A stretch of DNA of 64,000 nt, taken from Polaribacter sp. NJDZ03. GTDB taxonomy: Bacteria > Bacteroidota > Bacteroidia > Flavobacteriales > Flavobacteriaceae. Positions 52,840 to 62,139 of this stretch are shown here, piece by piece (the stretch's first letter is position 1; each line of letters opens with the position of its first letter). The position numbers and the translations under genes are program-made. Under the pieces are notes generated by a model. It ran no database searches and was not told the origin of the DNA. It was given only the letters and a program-made list of their open reading frames with translations. The stretch is taken from NCBI RefSeq assembly GCF_019263805.1, contig NZ_CP079195.1, positions 251,501-315,500 of the forward strand, given 5' to 3'.

Positions 52840-54345
52840 ATGAAATTTATAAAATTACTTCCATTTTTTCTATCAATATTCGTAGTTATTTCTTGCTCTA
52901 AAGATGATGGTAAAATAAACTTTACTTTTCTACAATTAAATGATGTCTACGAAATTGCACCCATACAAGGTGGAGAATATGGCGGAATGGCAAGAGTAGA
53001 AACGGTACACAAAGAATTATTAAAAGAGAACCCAAATACCATGCTTTTTATGGCAGGCGATTTTTTAAATCCGTCTTTATTAGGTACCATAAAAGTAGAC
53101 GGAGAAAGAGTAAGAGGAAAACAAATGGTAGAAGTAATGAATGCTATGAATTTCGATTTGGTAGCATTTGGTAATCATGAGTTTGATGTTTCTAAAAAAG
53201 ACCTTCAGAAAAGATTAAACGAAAGCAATTTTCCTTGGATAACTGCCAACGTAAAACAAACAACAAGAGAAGCAGCAATTCCTTTTTATAAAGAAATAAA
53301 CGGACAAAAAGAACATATAGGAGAAACTTTTATTAAAGAATTTTCTGATAAAGACGGTACCAAAATAAAAGTAGGCTTTATAAGTGTTTGTATACCTTCT
53401 AACCCAAAAGAGTTTGTAGAATACGGTAATATGTTTGTAAAAGCAAGAGCTTCTTATGCAGCTATAAAAGATTCTGTAGATGTAGTTTTTGGTTTAACAC
53501 ATGTTAAATTAACTAATGATAAAAGAATAGCAAAGTTAATACCTAATTTACCCTTAATTATGGGAGGTCATGAGCACACTAACTCTTATGACACTATAGG
53601 AAAGGTAATTATTGCTAAAGCAGATGCTAATGCAAAAACAATGTATGTACATCGAATTTCTTATGATAAAAAAACGAAGAAAACAGTAGTGATCTCAGAA
53701 TTAAAAGAAATTAATTCAACAATAAAGTCGGATAAAAAAATAGCCGAAATTGTAAATAAATGGCAAACCATTTTAACATCAAAAATTAAAGAAATTATTA
53801 AGAACCCAGAAGCAGTTATTTTTGAAGCTAAAATACCTTTAGATGGTAGAGATACACCCATTAGAAGTACACAAACAAATTTAGGTCTAGTAATAACCAA
53901 AGCAATGTCTTTTGCGTTTAATGATGAAGTAGATTGTGCTTTGGTAAATGGAGGTTCTATAAGAATTGACGACCAATTAAGTGGTCATATAACTGCAGTA
54001 GATATTTTTAGAGTATTGCCCTATGGAGGCGAAGTTTTAAAAGTTAAAATAAAAGGAAGACTATTAAAACGTGTTTTAGATTATGGTGTTTTAGCTGTAG
54101 GCAACGGCGCTTATTTACAACGTTATAATGCAGAGAAAGTAGGTGAGAAGTGGATGATTAAAAGTGAAGAATTAAACGTAAATAAAACGTATACGGTTGC
54201 TTTTTCTGACTATTTATTAAAAGGGTTTGATATTCCTTTTTTATCAAAAGAAAATAAAGAAATACTTGCTGTATATACTCCCCAAAAAGAGGAATTAGCT
54301 TATGATATTAGAAAAGCTGTTGTTGCTTATTTTGAAAACTTATAA
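52840..54345 (+). CDS. Bifunctional metallophosphatase/5'-nucleotidase lipoprotein
   Basis: The 501-residue protein has lipobox VISC (Cys19). The metallophosphatase domain has FLQLNDVYEIAP, MFMAGDFLNPS, AFGNHEFDVS, LTHVKL and MGGHEH. The C-terminal 5_nucleotid_C domain has VDCALVNGGSIRIDD and VLPYGGEVLKVKI. UshA-like enzymes release nucleosides and phosphate at the cell surface. In the first motif the usual DxH is NDVY, so one metal ligand is changed from His to Tyr. Confidence 0.9.
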   Translation: MKFIKLLPFFLSIFVVISCSKDDGKINFTFLQLNDVYEIAPIQGGEYGGMARVETVHKELLKENPNTMLFMAGDFLNPSLLGTIKVDGERVRGKQMVEVMNAMNFDLVAFGNHEFDVSKKDLQKRLNESNFPWITANVKQTTREAAIPFYKEINGQKEHIGETFIKEFSDKDGTKIKVGFISVCIPSNPKEFVEYGNMFVKARASYAAIKDSVDVVFGLTHVKLTNDKRIAKLIPNLPLIMGGHEHTNSYDTIGKVIIAKADANAKTMYVHRISYDKKTKKTVVISELKEINSTIKSDKKIAEIVNKWQTILTSKIKEIIKNPEAVIFEAKIPLDGRDTPIRSTQTNLGLVITKAMSFAFNDEVDCALVNGGSIRIDDQLSGHITAVDIFRVLPYGGEVLKVKIKGRLLKRVLDYGVLAVGNGAYLQRYNAEKVGEKWMIKSEELNVNKTYTVAFSDYLLKGFDIPFLSKENKEILAVYTPQKEELAYDIRKAVVAYFENL

Positions 54346-54414
54346 GTTGTTAACTGATTTTTAGGTATTTACTTGTTGTGTGTTGGTTTTATTTAAATTA
54401 AATCTAAATAAACT

Positions 54415-54444
54415 TTGTCAATGTAAAAATCAATTTTATATTTG
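54415..54444 (+). promoter_or_regulatory. Promoter of the DUF4856-imelysin locus
   Basis: TTG (54415-54417), 19 bases, TATATTTG (54437-54444), a full match to the Bacteroidota consensus, 30 bases before the ATG. I see no Fur-like palindrome beside it. Confidence 0.75.
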
Positions 54445-54474
54445 CGGAAAATTATTTGTAATTAATCTAAATAA

Positions 54475-55659
54475 ATGAAAAAAGTAATCCTATCGTTAGC
54501 AATTGTAGCAACATTAATATCTTGTAATAGTAATGATGATGAAAACCCAACAGTTTCACCATCAAGCTATAGTTTTTCTAGAAACGGAGAATCTACCGTA
54601 AGTTATGGTGGCCAAACGACAAGAATTAAAATGGGAGAAGAGTTGTTAGATGCTTTAAAAGTACCTACAGAAACAGTAACTTCTTTAAACAGTAAATTTG
54701 CCCATTCAGAAGGGAATTTAGATTTTTCTGAAGCAAGTTTAAATGAATCAAATAAAAGTATTAGAAGTAAAACGGCAGCGTCTACAGATTTTTATGCAGC
54801 AAACTCTACAGATGCTTCTACTATAAAAACACAATTTGATACTTGGATTTCTTTACAAGTAACCGAGGTTTTTCCTAATTGGAATGTAAATGCTTCTGCA
54901 GGTGTTGCAGGTCAAATTCAACAAGCAGGTGGTGGATCTTTAAGATATATTAATGCAAAAGGATTAGAGTATAACCAAGCAATTAATAAAGGTTTAATTG
55001 GAGCTTTAGTGGTAGATCAAATTTTAAATAATTATTTAAGTACTGCTGTTTTAGATGAAGCGTCTAATAGAACAGATAACGATAATGAAACTTTAGATGG
55101 AGATCATAACTACACCACCATGGAACATAAATGGGATGAAGCTTTTGGTTATTTATACGCTTTAGAGGCAGATGCTACTTCTCCCGTTTTAAATAACGAC
55201 AGTTTCTTAAATGAATATTTAAGCAGAGTTAATGACGATGAAGATTTTGCAGGTATTGCAGCAGATATTTACAATGCTTTTACTTTAGGTAGGGCAGCAA
55301 TTGTAAATAAAGATTATATAACTAGAGATCGTCAGGTAGCAATTTTAAAAGAAAAAATTTCTGAAGTTATTGCAGTAAGAGGTATTTACTATTTACAACA
55401 AGGTAAAGCTGTTTTAAGTGTAGATGAAGCAGCTGCTTTTCACGCATTATCAGAAGCAGTAGGTTTTATTTATAGCTTACAATTTACAAGACAACCAAAC
55501 TCTACAGAACCATATTTATCAAAAACAGAAGTAGATACAATTTTAGAAACACTACAATCTGGTAATGGTTTTTGGGATGTTACAACTACAACTTTAGATG
55601 AGGTATCAGAAACTATAGCTTCTAAATTCAATTTTACAGTTTTACAGGCAGGTAGTTAA
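54475..55659 (+). CDS. DUF4856 lipoprotein
   Basis: A 394-residue lipoprotein (lipobox LISC, Cys17). SYSFSRNGESTVSYGGQTTR and RIKMGEELLDALK are the DUF4856 start, and DGDHNYTTMEHKWDEAFGYL and YNAFTLGRAAI follow. The fold is mostly helical. The family regularly lies next to imelysin genes in Bacteroidota and probably takes part in the same surface iron system, but no biochemical function is known. Confidence 0.88.
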   Translation: MKKVILSLAIVATLISCNSNDDENPTVSPSSYSFSRNGESTVSYGGQTTRIKMGEELLDALKVPTETVTSLNSKFAHSEGNLDFSEASLNESNKSIRSKTAASTDFYAANSTDASTIKTQFDTWISLQVTEVFPNWNVNASAGVAGQIQQAGGGSLRYINAKGLEYNQAINKGLIGALVVDQILNNYLSTAVLDEASNRTDNDNETLDGDHNYTTMEHKWDEAFGYLYALEADATSPVLNNDSFLNEYLSRVNDDEDFAGIAADIYNAFTLGRAAIVNKDYITRDRQVAILKEKISEVIAVRGIYYLQQGKAVLSVDEAAAFHALSEAVGFIYSLQFTRQPNSTEPYLSKTEVDTILETLQSGNGFWDVTTTTLDEVSETIASKFNFTVLQAGS

Positions 55660-55681
55660 TACCTTAATAGTTCTTTTTAAG

Positions 55682-55719
55682 AATAGTAAAAAGTATTTTT
55701 TTAAATGCTTTTTACTATT
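55682..55719 (+). terminator. Hairpin between DUF4856 and imelysin genes
   Basis: AATAGTAAAAAG (55682-55693) pairs with CTTTTTACTATT (55708-55719), followed by TTTTG. The right arm overlaps TATTTTTG (55716-55723), a possible -7 box for the imelysin gene, so the site may act as attenuator and promoter together. Confidence 0.6.
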
Positions 55720-55751
55720 TTTGCTTTATATTTAGATTTAATAAAAATAAG

Positions 55752-56852
55752 ATGATTAAAAATTTTTGTATCCTTTTTATATCCATAACTTTATTTGCTT
55801 CTTGTAATTCTTCTGATGAAGGAGAACCAAAAGTAAAAGATAGTTTTGATAGAAATGCAATGCTTGTAAATATTGCAGATAATATTATAGTTCCTGCTTA
55901 TGATGATTTTAGCTCAAAAATGACCGCTTTAAAAACTGCAGGAGAAACATTTACTACAACTCCAAATCAAGTAAATTTAGACGCTTTAAGAACTTCTTGG
56001 TTAACAGCATACAAAACTTGGCAACATATAGAAATGTTTAATATTGGTAAAGCAGACGAGCTTCAATATTCTTTTCACATGAATATTTACCCTTTAACGG
56101 TTGCAGATGTAGAAACTAATATATCTAATGGAGTGTACGATTTAGATAGTGCTAATAATCATGATGCACAAGGTTTTCCTGCATTAGACTATTTATTGTA
56201 TGGTGTCGCAGATTCTGATGCAACTATCTTAGCTAAATACACTACAGATACCAATAAAGACAATTATAAAAAATACATTACAGACGTTTTAAATAAAATG
56301 AATACACTTACTACAAGTGTCGTTTCAGATTTTAAAACACAAAGAGATAGTTTTGTTACAAGTACTTCTAATACCGTAAACAGTGCTGTAAACATGCTAA
56401 TTAATGATTATATTTTTTACTACGAAAAAGGATTAAGAGCAAATAAAATAGGAATACCTGCAGGTATTTTTTCTGCAACACCTTTGCCTGAAAAAGTAGA
56501 AGGTTTTTATAAAAATAATGTTTCTAAAGAATTAGCTTTAGAAGCTTTAACTGCGGTTCAAGATTTATTTGAAGGGAAACATTTCAGTTCTTCAACTGTT
56601 GGTCCTAGTTTTCAACAATATTTAGAAGCTTTAAATGGTGGGAATATTGTTGCAGGTATAAAGACTCAATTTAGACTTGCAAATATAGAAATTAACAAAT
56701 TAGACAATAGTTTTTCTACACAAATTAATACAGATAATTCTGCAATGACAATGGCGTATGATGAATTACAAAAAGTAGTTATTTTATTAAAGGTTGATAT
56801 GTTACAGGCTTTTAATATAAGTGTAGATTATGTTGATGCAGATGGAGATTAA
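55752..56852 (+). CDS. Imelysin-family lipoprotein 1
   Basis: A 366-residue lipoprotein (lipobox FASC, Cys18). It has the all-helical imelysin layout: LRTSWLTAYKTWQHIEMFNI, then GFPALDYLLYG, then YEKGLRANKIGIPAG, then the terminal FNISVDYVDADGD. The family's GxHxxE metal motif is here GFPALD, so the His is replaced by Pro and the Glu by Asp. Imelysins are iron-regulated surface proteins. This one may lack the canonical metal site. Confidence 0.87.
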   Translation: MIKNFCILFISITLFASCNSSDEGEPKVKDSFDRNAMLVNIADNIIVPAYDDFSSKMTALKTAGETFTTTPNQVNLDALRTSWLTAYKTWQHIEMFNIGKADELQYSFHMNIYPLTVADVETNISNGVYDLDSANNHDAQGFPALDYLLYGVADSDATILAKYTTDTNKDNYKKYITDVLNKMNTLTTSVVSDFKTQRDSFVTSTSNTVNSAVNMLINDYIFYYEKGLRANKIGIPAGIFSATPLPEKVEGFYKNNVSKELALEALTAVQDLFEGKHFSSSTVGPSFQQYLEALNGGNIVAGIKTQFRLANIEINKLDNSFSTQINTDNSAMTMAYDELQKVVILLKVDMLQAFNISVDYVDADGD

Positions 56853-56884
56853 TACATATTAATCTATTGAACGGATTTTTTCTC

Positions 56885-56990
56885 CTGGAAGGTTTTCTTT
56901 TATACCTTGTAGGTGTTTATAAAAGATGTTTACCAAGATAGAAATAATATACCTACAAGGTTTTTGAAACCTTGCAGGATAAGTACAGAA
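56885..56990. repeat. Dispersed palindromic repeat, copy 2 of 2
   Basis: TGGAAGGTTTTC and CCTTGTAGGTG on the left, ACCTACAAGGTTTTTGAAAC and CTTGCAGGATAA on the right, in the same order as 4304-4401. The right half alone forms the hairpin CCTACAAGGTTT/GAAACCTTGCAGG. It ends before the chosen HTTM start. Confidence 0.7.
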
Positions 56991-57013
56991 CTTTTTCAGT
57001 TTTTTTTATTTTG

Positions 57014-58444
57014 ATGAAATTTTTAAATTACAATTTTAAAGAACAAACAAATGAAGCTCCTTTAGCTGTTTTTCGTTTGTTTTTTGGTTTTATGATGTTT
57101 GCTAGTATTGTGCGTTTTTGGGCAAACGGTTGGATTGAAACATTGTATCTAGAACCAAAGTTTCATTTTACGTATTATGGATTCAGTTGGATAAAACCAA
57201 TAGGTAATTACACGTATTTGCTGTTTATTATTTGTGGCTTATCTGCTCTTTTTGTAGCGTTTGGTTATAAATATAGATTGGCAATAATTACCTTTTTTCT
57301 ATCCTTTACGTATATAGAATTCATGGATAAAACCACGTATTTAAACCATTATTATTTTATTACTGTTCTTAGTTTTGTACTTATTTTTTTACCTGCAAAT
57401 GCTACTTTTTCTGTTGATAATTTAATCAACAAAAAGAAATATACAAACATACCAAAATGGACTATTGATATTATTAAAATCCTTTTAGGCGTTGTGTATT
57501 TTTATGCAGGTTTGGCAAAACTAAATTCAGATTGGATGTTTAGAGCAATGCCTCTAAAAATATGGTTGCCATCTAAATATGATTTTCCTTTAATTGGAAA
57601 TACTTTTATGCAACAAGAGTGGTTTCATTTTGCCATGAGTTGGTCTGGTATGTTGTATGATTTAACCATTCCGTTTTTATTATTGTACAAAAGAACAAGA
57701 GTTTTTGCGTTTGTTTTAGTGGTTTTTTTCCATGTATTTACAAGGATTCTGTTCCCAATTGGTATGTTTCCTTTTGTGATGATTATTTCTACATTGATAT
57801 TTTTTGATGCTGGTTTTCATCAGAAAATAATAGCTTTTATAAAAAGATATATCCTAAATGTCAGTTCGAATGATTTTGAGGAACGAAAAATTGTATCGAG
57901 AACTAATTTATCTCCTAGAGCGCAGTCGAGAGGTGTTGTTTTAAATCAAAACTATACGTTTTCAACTTTTAAAGGGAAAATGGTTTTACCAATTTTAGGC
58001 GTGTTTTTAATAATTCAATTACTAATGCCTTTTAGATCTTTATTGTATCCGGGAGAATTATTTTGGACAGAAGAAGGTTATCGTTTTTCTTGGCGAGTTA
58101 TGTTAATGGAAAAAGCAGGAATGACAACCTTTAGAGTGTTAGATACAAAAACAGGCCGTTCTTTTATGGTGGATAATAAAGATTTTTTAACCACATTTCA
58201 AGAAAAACAAATGAGTTATCAACCTGATTTTATTTTAGAATACGTGCATTATTTGGGCGATCATTTTAAAAGTCAGGGACATAAAAATATTGCTATTTTT
58301 GCAGAAAGTTACGTCGCCTTAAACGGACGATTAAGTACAAGATTCATCAACCCAAAGGTAGATTTGTATCAACAAAAAGAAAGCTTTAAACACAAAGATT
58401 GGATTATTCCGTTTTCATCAAAAATAAAAATTAAAGGAATTTAA
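57014..58444 (+). CDS. HTTM-domain (vitamin-K-dependent gamma-carboxylase-like) membrane protein
   Basis: A 476-residue membrane protein. The HTTM domain covers about residues 15-285 with several membrane helices (LAVFRLFFGFMMFASIVRFW, KILLGVVYFYAGLAKLNSDW, FAMSWSGMLYDLTIPFLLLY). A further helix (MVLPILGVFLIIQLLMPF) and a C-terminal soluble part with WRVMLMEKAG follow. The ATG at 57014 is used because the longer frame begins in a dispersed repeat. About residues 282-308 are encoded by another repeat (57861-57934). Four bases separate it from the TonB receptor, so they are an operon. Confidence 0.87.
   Translation: MKFLNYNFKEQTNEAPLAVFRLFFGFMMFASIVRFWANGWIETLYLEPKFHFTYYGFSWIKPIGNYTYLLFIICGLSALFVAFGYKYRLAIITFFLSFTYIEFMDKTTYLNHYYFITVLSFVLIFLPANATFSVDNLINKKKYTNIPKWTIDIIKILLGVVYFYAGLAKLNSDWMFRAMPLKIWLPSKYDFPLIGNTFMQQEWFHFAMSWSGMLYDLTIPFLLLYKRTRVFAFVLVVFFHVFTRILFPIGMFPFVMIISTLIFFDAGFHQKIIAFIKRYILNVSSNDFEERKIVSRTNLSPRAQSRGVVLNQNYTFSTFKGKMVLPILGVFLIIQLLMPFRSLLYPGELFWTEEGYRFSWRVMLMEKAGMTTFRVLDTKTGRSFMVDNKDFLTTFQEKQMSYQPDFILEYVHYLGDHFKSQGHKNIAIFAESYVALNGRLSTRFINPKVDLYQQKESFKHKDWIIPFSSKIKIKGI
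57861..57934. repeat. Dispersed TCGA-type repeat inside the HTTM coding region
   Basis: TCAGTTCGAA, then TTGTATCGAGAAC (57891-57903) and GAGCGCAGTCGAGAGG. The first two blocks equal the reverse complement of the intergenic copy at 50423-50478. The stretch stays in frame and encodes NVSSNDFEERKIVSRTNLSP followed by RAQSRGV in a loop between membrane helices. Confidence 0.75.
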
Positions 58445-58448
58445 GTAT

Positions 58449-60848
58449 ATGAAATTTAGAATCATTTTTATCATTCTTACCTTATTACAAACGGCAATTT
58501 ACAGTCAATATAAAGTATCTGGAACCGTAGTTTCTGATGGGAATAAAGCTTTAAAAAATGTAGAAATCTATAATGAATCTGGCGGATTATTAACACAAAC
58601 AGACGCATTAGGAAAATTTTCTTTTTCGGTTGATAAAGAAACAGTTTCTCTTGTATTTTATACTGATAATTTTAGAGTAAATAGAACTGTTTTAAATTCT
58701 GATGCCTATAATGATGTGAAAATTGTTTTAAACTCGTTCTCAGAAGAATTATCAGAAATTGAAATAAAAGCCAGAAAACGTAAGGTCTTTGAGTTAAAAA
58801 GATTGAAAGATGTAGAAGGAACTTCTATTTTTGCAGGTAAAAAAACAGAAGTCGTTTTGGTGAATCAATCTGCGGCAGCTTTATCAACAAATAATGCGCG
58901 TCAGATTTTTAATCAAGTTGCAGGTTTAAATATTTATCAGAATGATGATGCCGGTTTGCAGTTAAATATTGGTGGTAGAGGTTTAGATCCTAACAGAACC
59001 GCTAATTTTAATACACGTCAGAATGGATATGATATTAGCGCAGATGTTTTAGGATATCCAGAAAGTTATTACACTCCAGCAAGTGAAGGGTTAGATGAAA
59101 TACAAGTAATTCGTGGTGCAGCTTCTTTGCAATACGGAACGCAATTTGGTGGTTTGGTAAATTTTGTAACCAAGAAACCAACCGAAAACCAAGAAATTGT
59201 TTTTAGAAATACTGTTGGAAGTTACGGTTTGTACACCAACTTTACCAGTTTGAGTAACACACACGGAAAGTTTAGTTATTACACGTATGTAAATTATAAA
59301 AAAGGAGACGGATTTAGACCGAATTCAGAATTTGAATCTACCAATGTATTTGCACATTTAGGCTATAAAATTAACGATAAAAGTAAGTTGTCTGCAGAAG
59401 TTACCGTGTTAAAATATTTAGCACAACAAGCAGGTGGTTTAACAGATAGAATGTTTAATGAAGATCCTTTACAGAGTAATAGAGCGCGTAATTGGTTTCA
59501 GGTAAAATGGTTTTTATACAATCTAAAATGGGAACATGCTTTTTCTGATAAAACCAATTTTTCTTTTAATTTCTTTGGTTTAGATGCGTCTAGAGATGCC
59601 TTAGGATTTAGAACAAATAGAGTAAGTCAAGCAGATTCTGGAGATGAAAGAGACTTGATAAAAGGTACTTTCAAAAACTTTGGTTTTGAGTCGCGTTTGG
59701 TTAGTGATTATACCTTGTTTGATAAAAAATCTACTTTTTTGATTGGTACCAAGTTTTATAAAGCAAACAATACCAATATGCAAGGTCCTGGATCTGATGG
59801 TTCGGATGCCGATTTTAAGATGTATTTAGATGAATCTCCAGATTATCCGAGGCAATCGGATAGTAAATTCCCTAATTTGAATGTGTCTTTATTTGGTGAA
59901 AACATTATGTATATAAATGATAAACTATCAATTACACCAGGTTTTAGATTGGAGTATATCAATACAAAAAGAGATGAGATTGTTAAAGAGTTTAAGTTTG
60001 ATGCTGCAGGAAATAAAATAGATGAAAGTATAGATGACGTGGAAGATTCTAACGAAAGAACATTTGCTTTATTAGGATTGGGAACAAGTTATAAACTGAA
60101 TAATACCACGGAGTTTTACGGTAATATTTCTCAAAATTACCGTTCCGTAACTTTTTCTGATATTAGTACGGCAAATCCTGCTTTTGAAATTTCGCCAGAT
60201 ATTTCTGACGAAAATGGTTTTACAATTGATGCAGGTTTTCGTGGTAATTACAAAAACTTCTTTTCTTATGACGCCAATGTTTTTGGGTTGTTTTATAATG
60301 ATAGAATTAATATTTATACAAGAGATGATGGTAAAGCAGAAAGAGCAAATATTGGTGATGCAAGAATTTTAGGAGTTGAAAGTTTGATAGATTTTAACCT
60401 AAAAAAACTGTTTACTAATAATTCTGATTATGTGTTAAATTACTTTATAAATTCTTCTTTTATAACATCAGAATACACAAAATCTGAAATTAATGGAGTA
60501 GAAGGGAACGAAGTAGAGTTTATACCAAAGATCAATATAAAAACAGGTGCACGTTTTGGGTACAAAGACTTTTTAGCAAGTATTCAATATTCTTATTTAT
60601 CAAGTCAGTTTTCTGATGCTACAAATGCATCTGGAGGAAGTATTAGCGGAGTTACAGGAGAAATACCTGCCTATGATATTTTAGACTTTTCTGCTTCTTA
60701 TAAATTTAAATTTATGAAGCTAGAAACGGGTGTAAATAATCTTTTAGACAATAGTTATTTTACACGTAGAGCAACGGGGTATCCTGGTCCGGGAATTATT
60801 CCATCGTCACCAAGAAATTATTATGTTACTTTAGAATTTAAGTTTTAA
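58449..60848 (+). CDS. TonB-dependent outer-membrane receptor
   Basis: A 799-residue protein with a signal peptide (cleavage near IYSQ, residue 20). A carboxypeptidase-like regulatory domain spans about 24-100. The plug spans about 115-240 (NNARQIFNQVAGLNIYQND, GGRGLDPNRT, IQVIRGAASLQYGTQFGGLV). The 22-strand-type barrel ends in YYVTLEFKF. LNIGGRGLDP and the plug resemble FecA-like iron receptors rather than SusC. With imelysins on both sides it is probably a ferric-ligand transporter. Confidence 0.92.
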   Translation: MKFRIIFIILTLLQTAIYSQYKVSGTVVSDGNKALKNVEIYNESGGLLTQTDALGKFSFSVDKETVSLVFYTDNFRVNRTVLNSDAYNDVKIVLNSFSEELSEIEIKARKRKVFELKRLKDVEGTSIFAGKKTEVVLVNQSAAALSTNNARQIFNQVAGLNIYQNDDAGLQLNIGGRGLDPNRTANFNTRQNGYDISADVLGYPESYYTPASEGLDEIQVIRGAASLQYGTQFGGLVNFVTKKPTENQEIVFRNTVGSYGLYTNFTSLSNTHGKFSYYTYVNYKKGDGFRPNSEFESTNVFAHLGYKINDKSKLSAEVTVLKYLAQQAGGLTDRMFNEDPLQSNRARNWFQVKWFLYNLKWEHAFSDKTNFSFNFFGLDASRDALGFRTNRVSQADSGDERDLIKGTFKNFGFESRLVSDYTLFDKKSTFLIGTKFYKANNTNMQGPGSDGSDADFKMYLDESPDYPRQSDSKFPNLNVSLFGENIMYINDKLSITPGFRLEYINTKRDEIVKEFKFDAAGNKIDESIDDVEDSNERTFALLGLGTSYKLNNTTEFYGNISQNYRSVTFSDISTANPAFEISPDISDENGFTIDAGFRGNYKNFFSYDANVFGLFYNDRINIYTRDDGKAERANIGDARILGVESLIDFNLKKLFTNNSDYVLNYFINSSFITSEYTKSEINGVEGNEVEFIPKINIKTGARFGYKDFLASIQYSYLSSQFSDATNASGGSISGVTGEIPAYDILDFSASYKFKFMKLETGVNNLLDNSYFTRRATGYPGPGIIPSSPRNYYVTLEFKF

Positions 60849-60878
60849 AAAGGCAACTTTTATTAAATTTATTGATAT

Positions 60879-61020
60879 AAAAAAGAGGTTCTCTAAAAAG
60901 TGAGTTTTTGTCAATCTGAATTTATTTCAGATTCTTTTGAATTTTGATGTTCAGTAAATTAAAATACTGAAACAAGTTCCGCATGACAAGATTTATTACT
61001 TTTTAGAAAGCCTCTTTTTT
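60879..61020. terminator. Long terminator stem with nested dispersed repeat
   Basis: 60879-60901 (AAAAAAGAGG, TTC, TCTAAAAAGT) pairs with 60998-61020 (ACTTTTTAGA, AAG, CCTCTTTTTT) over 23 positions with two mismatches. The 96-base loop carries a nested hairpin ATCTGAA/TTCAGAT and GCATGACAAG. It sits between the convergent TonB-receptor and imelysin-2 genes. Confidence 0.75.
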
Positions 61021-61067
61021 TGTTGAATGATTTTAAATTGTTTTTTTCGAAGGATATTTATTTGGTA

Positions 61068-62135
61068 TTAATCACCATCATTATCTGTTGGTAAAATATT
61101 TACAGATAAAGTACTCGCAGCATCTACAGAGAAATATTGCAATAAAGTAGCTAAAGAAGCATGTAATGTTGCTACACTTTTATCTCCATTAGAAATTGCA
61201 GTATATAAATCTCCATCAATAGCATCAATATTAGTAAAAACGGAGTTAAAGTTATTGTCTATTTCTGTAGATATTTCTGAAGAACCTGCTATTTCATCAA
61301 CAATATTTGCAAAATTGACACTACTTGTTGCATATGCTTTCTGTACTTCTTCTAAAGAACTTTTAATTAATTTTAAAGAACTTCTACTTCTATAAGCTTC
61401 TAAAATACTTAAATCTGTATTAGGAGATTTCTCTAAGCCTGCAGGTTTACCAATTTTAGTAACTCTAATAATATCTATTATATTTATGAGTTGATTAAAA
61501 GCCAAACAACGTGCATTTTCTACGCAAGACAAACTTTTGTAACTCTTAAAAGTTTCCTTGTAGCCTTGTTCCCAAAAATCGATTAATTTATTTATCTGTC
61601 TTAAATTTTCTTGTGTAATTGATAACAAATAATCTACCCTAAAAGTATCTTCTTGCAATAATGTAAGGCTGTTTTTTACGCTTTCTTTATCAAAAAGTAA
61701 ATATTCTATTCCTGCTAAACCTTTAGAAACGGTGCTACTATTTTCTATATAAGTGGTGTCAAAATTTGTTTTCTCAGCAATATTTTTTTCAATCAATGTT
61801 TCATTTACAGGAAAATTGTAAATGATAATATCAAAATAAAGCGATTTTACATCTACCACATTATAAACTCTAGTTTTAGAAAATGAACTTGCAGCATTTA
61901 ACCATTGTTCTTGTAATAACGTAAAGTTTTCTTGCGTTGTATTTGTTTGAAAAGCTTCTGTTAATTCAATTTGTTTTGTAATTTCTGCTTTAAAATTATT
62001 TAAAGACGGAAGTATATTTGCATTATAATATTCTTCGTGAAAAAGATCTATTGCAGATGTTGAGTTGTCACTTTCTTTGCTACAAGACATTATTAAAAGG
62101 ATTGTAGAAAGAAATAATAAAATATTTTTTTTCAT
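61068..62135 (-). CDS. Imelysin-family lipoprotein 2
   Basis: A 355-residue lipoprotein (lipobox IMSC, Cys18). It shows the imelysin plan with EQWLNAASSFSKTRVYNV, GLAGIEYLLFD (the GxHxxE place, with His replaced by Ala and Glu kept), a Cys pair CVENARC, TKIGKPAGLE and the terminal LSVNILPTDNDGD. It follows the di-heme gene by 4 bases. Iron-linked role inferred from family and context. Confidence 0.87.
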   Translation of the reverse strand: MKKNILLFLSTILLIMSCSKESDNSTSAIDLFHEEYYNANILPSLNNFKAEITKQIELTEAFQTNTTQENFTLLQEQWLNAASSFSKTRVYNVVDVKSLYFDIIIYNFPVNETLIEKNIAEKTNFDTTYIENSSTVSKGLAGIEYLLFDKESVKNSLTLLQEDTFRVDYLLSITQENLRQINKLIDFWEQGYKETFKSYKSLSCVENARCLAFNQLINIIDIIRVTKIGKPAGLEKSPNTDLSILEAYRSRSSLKLIKSSLEEVQKAYATSSVNFANIVDEIAGSSEISTEIDNNFNSVFTNIDAIDGDLYTAISNGDKSVATLHASLATLLQYFSVDAASTLSVNILPTDNDGD

Positions 62136-62139
62136 AATT

